A stretch of 64,000 bases of DNA, taken from Providencia vermicola (GTDB lineage Bacteria > Pseudomonadota > Gammaproteobacteria > Enterobacterales > Enterobacteriaceae). The notes below the pieces were generated by a model that saw only the letters and a list, made by a program, of their open reading frames with translations, was not told the origin of the DNA and did not search any database. The translations under genes were made by a program, and so were the position numbers. Positions 10,482 to 19,430 of this stretch are shown in pieces; position 1 is the first letter of the stretch, and every line of letters starts with the position of its first letter. Where the stretch lies: the NCBI RefSeq assembly GCF_010748935.1, contig NZ_CP048796.1, forward strand, positions 747,001 to 811,000. Reading direction: 5' to 3'.

Positions 10482-11669
10482 TTATAGGCTACGTTCAAAC
10501 GCTTTTTTTAGGTCTTCAATTAAATCTTGAGGATGCTCAAGGCCAACATGAATACGGAACAATGTTCCTTCATTGAAATTGACATCATATTGGCGCATAC
10601 CGAGTAAATCTTCTTTTTGATATCCGAGAATCAGTGATTCATAGCCACCCCACGAATAACCCATCTTAAAATGGTTAAGATGATTCAAAAAGCGCTCGAA
10701 CTGTTCTTGAGATAAACGTGATTTTAATTGAAAAGAGAATAAGCCATTACTGCCATTAAAATCACGTACAAAAAAGGTGTGTCCAGGACAAGAAGGCAGA
10801 GCAGGATGGAAAACACGATCAACTTCTGGCTGTTGTTCTAGCCACTGAGCGATAGCGAGACCATTTGCCTCATGTTGTTTTAGCCGAGTGGCTAATGTAT
10901 GTAAGCCCCGACCCGCCATATACACCGTATCAGGGTCAGCAGTTTGCCCGAGTAAATAGGAGTTTTCACGTAAGGTATCGATACAGCGTTCATTGGCAAC
11001 CGCAACACCTAACATGCCATCAGAATGGCCATTGATGTATTTAGTGGCGGATTGTATTGAGATATCGATGCCTAACAAAAGCGGTTTCAGTAATACGCCA
11101 GCAGCCCAAGTATTATCAATCATAATAATAATATCCGATGATTTCTGGCGAACTGCGTTCACGATAGCGGGAAGATCATGGATTTCCATCGTAATAGAGC
11201 TTGGCGCTTCGAGAAAAACAATGCGTGTATTAGGGCGAATGAGTTCAGCGATATTCGCCCCGATCATAGGGTCGAAATAGTCTGTATCAACATTGAATTT
11301 AGTGAGGATCTTATCACAAAAGTTTTGTGTTGGATCATAAGCAGAACCCGTCACTAGTATGTGATCGCCTGAGGAGATAAAGGATAAGATCGCATTGTTG
11401 ATCGCCGCGGCACCAGAAGGATACAACACGGCACCTGCACCACATTCTAGCTCAGTCATAGCTTCTTGGAAGGCAAAGTGAGTTTGTGTGCCTCGACGAC
11501 CATAGAAAAGCACCGATTTTGCCCTATTGCGCGTCGCGTGCTGCTTTTCTTCAAGTGTATTGAAGATGACGGAGGAAGTACGCTGAATAATAGGGTTAAC
11601 CCCTTTTTGCGTATAAGTCGGATTTCTGCCTAGATGCACGAGTTGTGTTTCAGGTCTAATCTTTGCCAT
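10482..11669 (-). CDS. metC: Cystathionine beta-lyase MetC
   Basis: PLP enzyme of 395 residues that cleaves cystathionine to homocysteine, pyruvate and ammonia in methionine synthesis. The PLP Schiff-base lysine is K210 in SATKYINGHSD and the cofactor-nitrogen partner is D185 in MIDNTW; the FYGRRGT motif near residue 55 is typical of MetC. It lies between yghB and divergent exbB as in E. coli. A hairpin (10438-10472) without a clear U-tract lies after the stop. It is distinct from the second Cys/Met PLP enzyme at 35.2 kb. Confidence 0.95.
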   Translation of the reverse strand: MAKIRPETQLVHLGRNPTYTQKGVNPIIQRTSSVIFNTLEEKQHATRNRAKSVLFYGRRGTQTHFAFQEAMTELECGAGAVLYPSGAAAINNAILSFISSGDHILVTGSAYDPTQNFCDKILTKFNVDTDYFDPMIGANIAELIRPNTRIVFLEAPSSITMEIHDLPAIVNAVRQKSSDIIIMIDNTWAAGVLLKPLLLGIDISIQSATKYINGHSDGMLGVAVANERCIDTLRENSYLLGQTADPDTVYMAGRGLHTLATRLKQHEANGLAIAQWLEQQPEVDRVFHPALPSCPGHTFFVRDFNGSNGLFSFQLKSRLSQEQFERFLNHLNHFKMGYSWGGYESLILGYQKEDLLGMRQYDVNFNEGTLFRIHVGLEHPQDLIEDLKKAFERSL

Positions 11670-11853
11670 ATTGAGTCCTTTAACTTGTACTGAGCGATAG
11701 GAAACTAAAAAGATTCATTGAACTTAAATGATTTTGTTGAAGATGTACAAGCGTAAAGACTGAATCGGATTTTTTTTCATGTCAGTGCGTAATAGTCTTG
11801 TTCTTATTAAGGGCTTTTTTGTGAAAGGACAAAGAATACGAAAAAAATATTGA

Positions 11854-11874
11854 ATAGTAATGATAATTACTATC
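11854..11874. promoter_or_regulatory. Fur box upstream of exbBD (11670-12029 gap)
   Basis: AGTAATGATAATTACTATC (11856-11874) matches 15 of 19 bases of the Fur consensus GATAATGATAATCATTATC and lies in an exact inverted repeat (ATAGTAAT, GATA, ATTACTAT, 11854-11873). It sits in the 360-base gap between divergent metC and exbB, about 155 bases before exbB, and predicts iron repression of exbBD. The rest of the gap shows no gene. Confidence 0.75.
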
Positions 11875-12029
11875 AATTCGCGCTGTGTTTGATATTATCT
11901 GCACCGTCTTTTGAAAAAAGAGAACAATTGGGCGAGTGAATTTCGCTTTTATAGGTTAGTCGGTGAGCGTGAAATCATCGGCACGAATTTATTAATAGAA
12001 CACAGAAAAAGAGAGTATAAGGCCAACTG

Positions 12030-12965
12030 ATGCGTAAACTAACAGCTTCTATTCTATTGGCGATAGGCCTGATGGGAACAGCAAGTGCTGAAACCACACC
12101 AGCAACAACCCCAACGTCTGCCCAAACGACACCAGCCGCTGCGGCGCCTGCGACAACGAATCCATCGTCTTCAACGCCAGCAAATAATGCACCGGAAACA
12201 CAAAATCCAGCTACGGCAGAAAATACAACAACACCGACCGTGAGTGAAAGTGTTGAAATTACTACGGATAACCAAGGTGGTTTTGATAAAGACTTATCAG
12301 TTTGGGGAATGTACCAAAACGCCGATAATGTTGTGAAAACCGTTATGATTGGTTTGGTATTAGCGTCAGTTATCACATGGGCGTTATTCTTTTCCAAAGG
12401 AATAGAACTGCTGGCGGCACGTCGTCGTTTAAAAGCTGAAGTAAAACAGTTAAGAGAAGTGAAATCTTTAGATGAAGCAATGAGTGTTGCTAAAGACTTT
12501 AAGTCGAACAGCGTAACACTTTTCCTGCTTAAGCAAGCGGTTCTAGAAAGAACATTGTCAGCTCAAAGCACGGATCTCGCTGGAATTAAGGAGCGCACAG
12601 GGTTCCGCCTTGAGCGTTCTATTGCGGCGGTTAGCCGCCATATGGGACGCGGGAATGGTTATTTAGCAACAATAGGGGCCATCTCACCCTTTGTTGGACT
12701 GTTTGGTACTGTTTGGGGGATCATGAACAGCTTCATTGGTATCGCTCACTCACAAACCACTAACCTCGCTGTTGTTGCTCCAGGGATTGCAGAAGCACTA
12801 TTAGCGACAGCAATCGGTTTGATCGCCGCAATTCCAGCGGTTGTTATTTATAACATTTTCGCCAGAATGATTAATAACTACCGTGGCCAAGTTGGTGATG
12901 TAGCTGCCCAAGCTGCTCTACTCTTAGGCCGCGATCTGGATCTGGCAAATAGCAAAGCAAGGTAA
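12030..12965 (+). CDS. exbB: TonB-complex proton channel subunit ExbB, long form
   Basis: Inner-membrane proton channel that with ExbD energises TonB for iron-siderophore and cobalamin uptake. The 311-residue protein starts with a signal peptide (residues 1-20) and then an Ala/Pro/Thr-rich periplasmic segment of about 70 residues, absent from the 244-residue E. coli protein. The three membrane segments of the MotA/TolQ/ExbB family follow, near residues 105-130, 205-230 and 250-275, with the hallmark GLFGTVWGIMNSF loop. exbD follows after 5 bases. A Fur box lies upstream. Confidence 0.93.
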   Translation: MRKLTASILLAIGLMGTASAETTPATTPTSAQTTPAAAAPATTNPSSSTPANNAPETQNPATAENTTTPTVSESVEITTDNQGGFDKDLSVWGMYQNADNVVKTVMIGLVLASVITWALFFSKGIELLAARRRLKAEVKQLREVKSLDEAMSVAKDFKSNSVTLFLLKQAVLERTLSAQSTDLAGIKERTGFRLERSIAAVSRHMGRGNGYLATIGAISPFVGLFGTVWGIMNSFIGIAHSQTTNLAVVAPGIAEALLATAIGLIAAIPAVVIYNIFARMINNYRGQVGDVAAQAALLLGRDLDLANSKAR

Positions 12966-12970
12966 CGATT

Positions 12971-13396
12971 ATGGCAATGCGTTTAGGTGACGAACAAGAC
13001 GATAGTGGTGAAATGCACGAGATTAACGTAACACCATTTATTGATGTTATGTTAGTCCTGCTGATTATCTTCATGGTTGCTGCACCACTAGCAACAGTAG
13101 ATATCAAAGTTGACTTGCCTGCTTCGACAGCGAAACCGCAACCGCGCCCAGAGAAACCGGTATTCCTCACGGTAAAAGCGGATAGCCAACTATTTATTGG
13201 TGACCAAGCTGTTAGCAAAGAGCAATTAGCATCATCACTTGATATCGCAACGAATGCGAATAAAGAAACCACGATCTTCTTCCAAGCGGATAAAAGTGTT
13301 GATTATGAAACGATGATGGATGTGATGAATGCATTACGTCAGTCAGGGTATCTAAAAATTGGTTTAGTTGGGATGGAAGCCGCATCTCCTAAATAA
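12971..13396 (+). CDS. exbD: TonB-complex accessory subunit ExbD
   Basis: 141-residue inner-membrane protein with a short cytoplasmic N-terminus, one membrane helix (residues about 22-42) and a periplasmic domain. The helix carries the family-essential aspartate in NVTPFIDVMLVLLIIF, used in proton translocation with ExbB. It is translated directly after exbB and shares its iron control. Length and sequence are standard for the family. Confidence 0.95.
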   Translation: MAMRLGDEQDDSGEMHEINVTPFIDVMLVLLIIFMVAAPLATVDIKVDLPASTAKPQPRPEKPVFLTVKADSQLFIGDQAVSKEQLASSLDIATNANKETTIFFQADKSVDYETMMDVMNALRQSGYLKIGLVGMEAASPK

Positions 13397-13439
13397 TCAA
13401 TGAGTAGGCATCCTTCAAAATGCAATGAACTGAGATTGC

Positions 13440-13510
13440 TAACAAAGCGGGAAAACGTGATTTTCCCGCTTTGTGCTATCAAGCGAACACCATAAACTGA
13501 TTTTCATTAT
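13440..13510. repeat. Hairpin repeat downstream of exbD (family B, copy 1)
   Basis: ACAAAGCGGGAAAA and TTTTCCCGCTTTGT pair exactly around 4-5 bases (13442-13473) and can terminate exbBD. The hairpin and about 40 bases after it, through GTGCTATCAAGCG...ACTGATTTTC, closely match 43784-43858 downstream of phoR, so it is a dispersed repeat rather than an ordinary terminator. The rest of the 381-base gap (13511-13777) holds small hairpins but no gene. Confidence 0.65.
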
Positions 13511-13737
13511 GCGTAATGGTCATTTTTGACGTGCTGCTTGCATCTGACAGGGTTATTAACCCGTTGGCAGCGCTATCAGTATGATGTTTTTATCATATCA
13601 GCTATCACATGACGGTTAAGCTTAAAGCTCACAACGAGTCCTTATCCAACATCACGATACTCACCCACCGCTTTTTATCTTAGCAACTACCAACCCTATT
13701 TACCTACCGTATAAGAAATAAGGTGAAGGAGGAATGG

Positions 13738-13763
13738 TAATAAGGCTCTGTTAGAGCCTTATT
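13738..13763. terminator. Hairpin after the hydrolase gene
   Basis: AATAAGGCTCT and AGAGCCTTATT pair exactly around a 3-base loop, just beyond the stop of the minus-strand hydrolase gene. T-tracts are short on both sides. Confidence 0.55.
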
Positions 13764-13777
13764 TATACACTGGATAG

Positions 13778-14668
13778 TTAATTCGTTGCCTCATGTAAAT
13801 GAGCAATAATGAGATCCGCAATTTTTGGATTGAGTAGAGGGGGCGTTTCATGACCCATACCCTCAATAATGACTAGTTTTGCATTAGCAATATTATTAGC
13901 AATATCTTGGCCAGCAGCTAACGGAAATAGCGGATCAATAGAGCCATGAATAACTAAAGTTGGTGTGTCAATGTGCTGAATATAAGGTCGCAGATCGCCA
14001 GTTACAGCAACCGCGACAATTTGGCGTTTAGTGCCTTCAGGTGAATAGTTGCGTTTCAGAGCCTGTAGCAAATAGTCACGGTAATAGTTTTCATCGAATG
14101 GGCAGATCGAAGAACTAACCCGCTGGAAAAATGCCAGTTGCCCAGATAAATAAGCGTCTAAATTTTCTTGAGGGTTGGCACTTGGGCTAATGAGCATCTG
14201 CATGACATCAGGCTCACTTTGTGGGAGCTCTGGGTTACCTGTTGATGACATAATTGCGCAGAGGGATAATGTACGTTCAGGGTATTTAGCCGCAACCAGT
14301 TGCGCGATCATTCCTCCCATTGAGCGTCCAATAATATGCGCTTTATTAATAGATAACTTATTGAGTAATTGGACAATATCCTCAGCCATATCTAGCAAAG
14401 TATAAGGAATAGCAAATTGTTCCTTATTTTGCATTTTTTCAATGAGTGCGCCGAGATTAATAGAGGGAAAGTTATCCAAATGGGGGGATAAACCGGCATC
14501 TCGATTATCAATACGCAAGATATAAAAACCCGCATCGGCAACTTGCTGGCAAAAGTCATCCGTCCAGCTAATATTATGCCCCCCTAAACCAGGAATTAGT
14601 ACGACAGCAGGGTTTTTGGGAATGCCAAATGAATCATAAAAAAGTACTGTTTCAGCGTTTGTTATCAT
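13778..14668 (-). CDS. Alpha/beta hydrolase
   Basis: Predicted cytoplasmic hydrolase of 296 residues. The nucleophile elbow is GRSMGG, the oxyanion loop LIPGLGGHN lies near residue 25, the acid is in GSIDPLFP and the catalytic His in EGMGHETPP. This arrangement suits esterases and lipases of the alpha/beta fold; the substrate is not readable. The ATG at 14668 was chosen because GGAAAT lies 6-7 bases upstream and the preceding 16 codons are not typical of the family. It lies next to a decayed transporter/regulator pair, with no operon partner. Confidence 0.8.
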   Translation of the reverse strand: MITNAETVLFYDSFGIPKNPAVVLIPGLGGHNISWTDDFCQQVADAGFYILRIDNRDAGLSPHLDNFPSINLGALIEKMQNKEQFAIPYTLLDMAEDIVQLLNKLSINKAHIIGRSMGGMIAQLVAAKYPERTLSLCAIMSSTGNPELPQSEPDVMQMLISPSANPQENLDAYLSGQLAFFQRVSSSICPFDENYYRDYLLQALKRNYSPEGTKRQIVAVAVTGDLRPYIQHIDTPTLVIHGSIDPLFPLAAGQDIANNIANAKLVIIEGMGHETPPLLNPKIADLIIAHLHEATN

Positions 14669-14805
14669 TTTATTTCCAATTTTGTGAATTTTGTACTGCT
14701 TATGCCGTAATTTCACTGAAAATACTAGCCATAATAATGAGTAAAGATTATCAAGAATTAAAGGTAAACTCTATCGTAGTCATCTTTTAAATCAGGATAA
14801 TATTT

Positions 14806-15080
14806 TTAGTTAATGGCCTTTTTGACGATGTGAGTTAGTAATATCAAAAGGACGCTGACGAATAACAATGCAGAAACAATAAGATTTGTATCTAAGCTAT
14901 TTAATAGAACAACGACACCGCCTAAAGCAGAACCTAGTGCAATACCCGCATTAAAAAATGAAATGTATAAGGAACCTGTAATTTCGATAGGGTGAAACTA
15001 TGCACTATCATCCATGTCATTAAGGTGGCGGAAACACCACCATAAGCAACACCCCATATGATCACTGTTGCTCCTCCAGA
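14806..15080 (-). pseudogene. MFS transporter remnant (C-terminal, frameshifted)
   Basis: Reading the minus strand, WGVAYGGVSATLMTWMI is followed after a one-base frame change near 14990 by EITGSLYISFFNAGIALGS and a hydrophobic tail ending HIVKKAIN. These are the last two to three membrane helices of a sugar-efflux/AraJ-type MFS protein. The first roughly 300 residues are missing, and the fragment stops at 15080, where a LysR fragment begins on the other strand. It is not functional. Confidence 0.75.
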
Positions 15081-15702
15081 CTTAAAATATTATACGAAAT
15101 TGCAAATATATTGGGTCAAGGGCAGCAGCGACCAAAAGGGTTACTAAGGTCGACAGTACCTGTTGCATTCGGAAAACGTTTTATGATGCCAATAGTGCGA
15201 TGTTATTTAGAACGATGGGCAGAAGTGGAGGTCGATATCGATTTTAATGATGACAATCGTTTAGTTAGAAAAGTACTCGCTCCGCATCGTCTGATAACTT
15301 GTGCTAAACCTCATTACATACAAGAACATGGTATGCCAGAGGACTTACAACCACTAAATACCATAACTGACTAATTTTTCGACATAAGGGATATAACGTT
15401 CCATGGCAATTTAAAATTAATTCAAATTTACAATCATATATGCCTAAAGGTCGTTTGGTTTTAAATGATACTGAGGCCATTTTATCTGCTTTGATTGAGG
15501 GACAGGGTATTTGCCAACTAGGGGCTTTTCTTGCCAGGAGGAGATTAAAAAAGGGTGTTTGCTTCCTGCTCTAAACGAATTTTGCAAACCTGAATTTTTT
15601 ATTTGTGCGTTATACCCCACAAAGCGCTATCTGCCTCCCAAAGTTAGCCAGTTCTTATCATTATTTGACGAGTATTGGCAAGGTAGAGCGATTTGGGAGT
15701 GA
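15081..15702 (+). pseudogene. LysR family regulator remnant
   Basis: Starting at LKILYEIANILGQGQQRPKG, the fragment carries the substrate-binding domain of a LysR regulator (VPVAFGKRFMMPIV, VLAPHRLITCAKPHY, then in another frame GRLVLNDTEAILSALIEGQGI and a C-terminus at 15702). The N-terminal helix-turn-helix is absent, about 20 residues are lost after DDNRLVR, and there are frame changes near 15365 and 15515. With the MFS remnant it formed a classical divergent regulator/transporter pair. Confidence 0.8.
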
Positions 15703-16555
15703 TAGAGGAGCAAAAAACTAAGCTATTTTTTCTGTTAACACGCATAACGTATTGCGAGTAACGATTAGTTTTTTGAATTAATACTCCAGCTTTATAACAA
15801 GTTAAATATTGAGATGAGTGTCTTTTTTTGTGTATTAAATCTCATTTTTTGGTTCGATTTTTCACTAAGTGATTATTAAAAATAAACTATATCTTTATTA
15901 TGAGGTTATTTAGCTTTGTTTAAATTTAAGTGATAACACTTAAGTTTTTATTATTGGCTGATTATTAGTCTTTATGGCAATATTGTAACCTTATGTTTTT
16001 TATGACTAAAAAAAATCTACTCTTATTATTTTTGATATTCACTATATTTATCCATGACAAGTGTTATCAAGTAGAATAAGTAATAAAATAAATTAGATTA
16101 ATATTTGTGCACATGATGATATATGGATAAATAAATCTAACAATTAAATTTAAAACTATTATCTATATAAGAAGAGTTAATTGAATAATTAGCTTTGTAA
16201 CATTTTCAAGAAATGGATAATTATGTAAATTATTTTTAAAAATATATATTTATTTTTTTATTTTGAAATTAATTTATATAACCTATTGATTTAAATATAA
16301 AAAATATGACTCCCACAAAATTTAAGTTAAATGAAAAAAACACTTGCGCAACAATTATGTTGGGTTATAATGCCTTCAATAACATTTAGAAATACTTTTA
16401 AACACTTTTCATGATTCAATTTTTTTATTTCTATTCGCCAAACTAGGGAAAAATAAAATAAGATTGATATCTTGAGTTTATAAAAATGATTTATATAGCA
16501 CTATTTTTTGACTTATCAATGAATCGTTTTTTTAAGTAGATAAATGTTATTACTG
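15703..16555. other. AT-rich stretch without genes
   Basis: About 850 bases of very AT-rich DNA. No open frame of useful length and no strong hairpin was seen. It separates the LysR remnant from a structured stretch beginning at 16556. Confidence 0.6.
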
Positions 16556-16690
16556 AGGTCAAATGGGCTGACTTCAGACTACGCATAGCATGCAACGCCG
16601 GTAACACGGCAATTTCATATTATACTCCTCTATTATAGATAAAATAAGACTACACATTCCTGCGTTATCTCTGATAACGCTTTTTTTTTC
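16556..16690 (+). ncRNA. Candidate small RNA with terminator
   Basis: CTGAGGTCA and TGACTTCAG (one G-U pair) form a stem at the start, GCCG/CGGC a small second stem, and GCGTTATC/GATAACGC followed by nine T (16663-16690) an excellent terminator. No coding frame precedes this terminator within 900 bases, so something non-coding may be transcribed here. A TTGACT at 16508 could be a -35, but no well-placed -10 was found. I do not recognise the RNA; it could also be the leader or debris of a lost gene. Confidence 0.35.
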
Positions 16691-17041
16691 TTAAAATATA
16701 CATATAAAACAACAGGGTAGCTATTATTAATCTGTTGTCTGCTATATTGATGACTCACTGAAGGCGATGGCATCGGCGTGTCCATGAAGCGCTATGTCAC
16801 TTGTTGAAAAGTGGTTTCAAGTCGCAAAAATCGAACGCGTGCAGGCCTATAAGTAGTGCAAATTATTTGTAACATATCACTTCACGAATTCAATTATCGG
16901 AGTATGATGTGATCCATATCTGCTGTGGGGACGAGGCGTTATTTTCTTACTGCTGCTGGCGTAGCTTTAAGGGATAGTGTGCATACAATACAACAGCGGA
17001 ATTCTCTGCCAGGTACTGGCGCGAATGATTTGGAAGTTAAA
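16691..17041. other. Gap before yedE with possible gene debris
   Basis: No intact gene. The frame open from 16925 into yedE encodes RRYFLTAAGVALRDSVHTIQ before the real start; this resembles the end of a LysR-type helix-turn-helix region and is probably the remnant of another gene. The GC-richer patch 16755-16855 also looks like residual coding DNA but gives no recognisable protein. Confidence 0.35.
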
Positions 17042-18256
17042 ATGACTTGGTCTGAGTTTAAATCTCACTATCTCATCCGTTTTTGGAAACCTCTACCGGC
17101 AGTTATTGCTGCGGGTATCTTATCGACATACTACTTTGGATTAACAGGAACATTTTGGGCCGTCACAGGTGAATTTACCCGTTGGGGTGGACATATTCTA
17201 CAGTTATTTGGGGCCGAACCTGAAAACTGGGGATATTTTAAAGTGATCGGTTTATCGGGTAGCCCATTAGAGAGAATCGATGGCGTTATGATTATCGGGA
17301 TGTTTGCTGGTTGTTTTGCAGCAGCATTATGGGCAAATAACGTTAAATTACGTATGCCACAACATCGTATTCGTATTTTTCAAGCGATTATTGGTGGCAT
17401 CATTGCTGGTTTTGGGGCACGTTTAGCAATGGGATGTAATTTAGCCGCATTCTTTACAGGCATTCCCCAGTTCTCGCTGCATGCATGGTATTTTGCCATT
17501 GCAACGGCGGCAGGATCTTACTTTGGTGCGAAATTCACTTTAATGCCAATGTTTAGGATCCCAATTAATCTGAAAAAAGTATCGGCTGCTTCACCACTCA
17601 CTCAGCGAGCAGATGTTGCCAAAAAACGCTTTAAGTTAGGCATGATAATCTTTTCCTTAGCGATCGCATGGGGCTTCTATACCTTATGGGATTCTCCTGT
17701 ATTAGGCATTGCTATCTTATGCGGTATCGGTTTTGGTTTGCTGATTGAACGAGCTCAAATTTGTTTTACTTCCGCTTTTCGTGATTTATGGATCACTGGA
17801 AGAACCCATATGGCAAAGGCGATCATTATAGGTATGGCCGTAAGTGCAATAGGTATTTTTAGCTATGTACAATTAGGTGCAACGCCAAAAATTTTATGGG
17901 CAGGACCTAACGCCGTCATCGGTGGGTTATTATTTGGATTCGGTATCGTGCTAGCAGGAGGGTGTGAAACGGGATGGATGTATCGTGCCGTTGAAGGACA
18001 AGTTCACTATTGGTGGGTCGGTTTTGGCAACATAATCGGAGCCACGATCCTTGCCTACTATTGGGATGATTTAGGCCCTTGGTTGGCAACCGACTTTGAT
18101 AAAGTGAACTTATTGGAAACCTTCGGCCCACAAGGTGGGTTAGCGGTGACTTATTTATTATTAGCAATAGCGTTTATCTTAATGCTGGTGTGGGAAAAGT
18201 ACTTTTTCCGTAAGCGCGGGCAAAAACAGGTTGCAGCATCAGCGGAGGTTGTATGA
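17042..18256 (+). CDS. yedE: YeeE/YedE family sulfur/selenium-related transporter YedE
   Basis: Inner-membrane protein of 404 residues with about ten hydrophobic segments, very similar to E. coli YedE. Conserved cysteines sit in ARLAMGCNLAAFF and VLAGGCETGWMYRA, positions used for substrate handling in the related thiosulfate transporter TsuA (YeeE). YedE is linked by context to selenium or sulfur metabolism; its exact substrate is unproven. I chose the ATG at 17042 (GGAAG upstream, protein begins MTWSEFK like MSWQQFK in E. coli), not the upstream GTG. It overlaps yedF by four bases (ATGA). Confidence 0.92.
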   Translation: MTWSEFKSHYLIRFWKPLPAVIAAGILSTYYFGLTGTFWAVTGEFTRWGGHILQLFGAEPENWGYFKVIGLSGSPLERIDGVMIIGMFAGCFAAALWANNVKLRMPQHRIRIFQAIIGGIIAGFGARLAMGCNLAAFFTGIPQFSLHAWYFAIATAAGSYFGAKFTLMPMFRIPINLKKVSAASPLTQRADVAKKRFKLGMIIFSLAIAWGFYTLWDSPVLGIAILCGIGFGLLIERAQICFTSAFRDLWITGRTHMAKAIIIGMAVSAIGIFSYVQLGATPKILWAGPNAVIGGLLFGFGIVLAGGCETGWMYRAVEGQVHYWWVGFGNIIGATILAYYWDDLGPWLATDFDKVNLLETFGPQGGLAVTYLLLAIAFILMLVWEKYFFRKRGQKQVAASAEVV

Positions 18257-18492
18257 GCCATAAAGAAATCATTCCAGATTATCGATTAGATATGGTGGGA
18301 GAACCTTGTCCCTACCCAGCTGTCGCGACGTTAGAAGCCATGCCATCGCTAAAAAAAGGGGAAATATTGGAAGTGGTCAGTGATTGCCCACAATCCATCA
18401 ATAATATTCCTTTAGATGCGAAAAATTATGGTTATACCGTGCTGGACATACAACAGGATGGACCGACTATTCGCTATTTAATCCAAAAATAG
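18253..18492 (+). CDS. yedF: TusA-family sulfur carrier-like protein YedF
   Basis: 79-residue cytoplasmic protein of the TusA/SirA fold with the conserved CPxP motif (GEPCPYPAV, C19), the residue that carries persulfide in TusA. Its start overlaps the yedE stop (ATGA), so translation is coupled. The pairing suggests that YedF receives or delivers the sulfur or selenium species moved by YedE; this is inferred from conserved context. Confidence 0.92.
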   Translation: MSHKEIIPDYRLDMVGEPCPYPAVATLEAMPSLKKGEILEVVSDCPQSINNIPLDAKNYGYTVLDIQQDGPTIRYLIQK

Positions 18493-18494
18493 CC

Positions 18495-18605
18495 ATACTT
18501 CAAGTTGCAGCGTTGTAGGTTGCTTTGTGACCCTAGCCATCTATTTATAGGTGTGACTAGGGTTACCACGGGTAGGCGGCCTTGCTGCAACGCGAATTAT
18601 TGAGA
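18495..18605. repeat. Enterobacterial palindromic intergenic repeat, copy 1
   Basis: Begins ATACTTCAAGTTGCAGCG and ends CTGCAACGCGAATTATTGAG, the terminal signatures of a palindromic repeat common between genes of Yersinia, Serratia and relatives (as I recall it). An inner stem GACCCTAG/CTAGGGTT is present. Two diverged relatives lie at 50712-50834 and 60576-60714. It lies between convergent yedF and the GNAT gene. Confidence 0.6.
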
Positions 18606-18688
18606 CCTCGCACTGCTGACTTCAGTTTTTGACTCCCTCACACTGAGATTATAAGTATTCTGAGTTAGGTTATTCATCGCGCATTCGC

Positions 18689-19204
18689 TTATGACGACTC
18701 TTCCTGCCAGCTAGTTAAATCAAGCACTAATTCACACTCATCATCGACATAATCCCCCGTCGGGATAAAGCCAAGTTTCTTATAGAATTCAAATGGGCTT
18801 TCTTCACCTTCACCACAACTATTATAAAGTCGTGGATAGCCTTTCTTTTTTAAATAGCGGATCACTTGGATTAAGGCTTCACGACCAAATCCAAGTTTTT
18901 GATAAGGTTCAGCTATCATAAAACGCCATAGCATAATTCCATCATATTCAAGCTCATCATCGTCTAACCCTGAATGCAACATAATAAAACCCACAGGGAC
19001 ATCATCAGCATAAATGCCGCGATACCACGCACAGTCTGAAAACTGAGCTTCAACAATGGAGTAGGCATTATCTGCCACCATGCTGCGTTGCGCTTCACTC
19101 AGTGTATGGCTGAGCAGGCAAATTTCAGAAAAATTATCTGCCGTTATTTTTTGCAGTGTGACAAGTGAATGTTCATCCACTTCCGGTTCGATGTGCTCTT
19201 TCAT
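18689..19204 (-). CDS. GNAT family N-acetyltransferase
   Basis: 171-residue cytoplasmic acetyltransferase. The acetyl-CoA loop is visible as AEPYQKLGFGREAL (Q-x-x-G-x-G) near residues 102-115, and the C-terminal FEFYKKLGFIPTG strand-helix is typical of GNAT proteins. The fold and the acidic N-terminal half recall spermine/spermidine acetyltransferases (BltD/PaiA type), but the substrate is not certain. Monocistronic; stop lies beside the repeat that follows yedF. Confidence 0.75.
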   Translation of the reverse strand: MKEHIEPEVDEHSLVTLQKITADNFSEICLLSHTLSEAQRSMVADNAYSIVEAQFSDCAWYRGIYADDVPVGFIMLHSGLDDDELEYDGIMLWRFMIAEPYQKLGFGREALIQVIRYLKKKGYPRLYNSCGEGEESPFEFYKKLGFIPTGDYVDDECELVLDLTSWQEESS

Positions 19205-19430
19205 AGCAATTCCTGCGATTAATGTTTAACCTTATTCAATAGCTTGCATTATTTGTTTAATTATTTTTTTTAACAAATAAAAATGTCAGCTATTTTGTTA
19301 TCAAGATGTAATTCAATTCACCAGAGATTCGGTAGGCAGTCAATGACTTAATGATGGCAATGTTAGCGAGGTCTAAAAAGTGATGGCAACACAGTGTGAT
19401 ATGTGATGCCATCAGTTGATATGGCGTCGA

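Noticed and set aside
15511-15702. Small separate gene of 63 residues
   Set aside because: The sequence is the C-terminal end of the LysR remnant in a shifted frame, not an independent gene.
16925-17041. N-terminal extension of YedE
   Set aside because: The ATG at 17042 has a good ribosome site and matches the E. coli N-terminus; the upstream segment resembles a fragment of a different protein.
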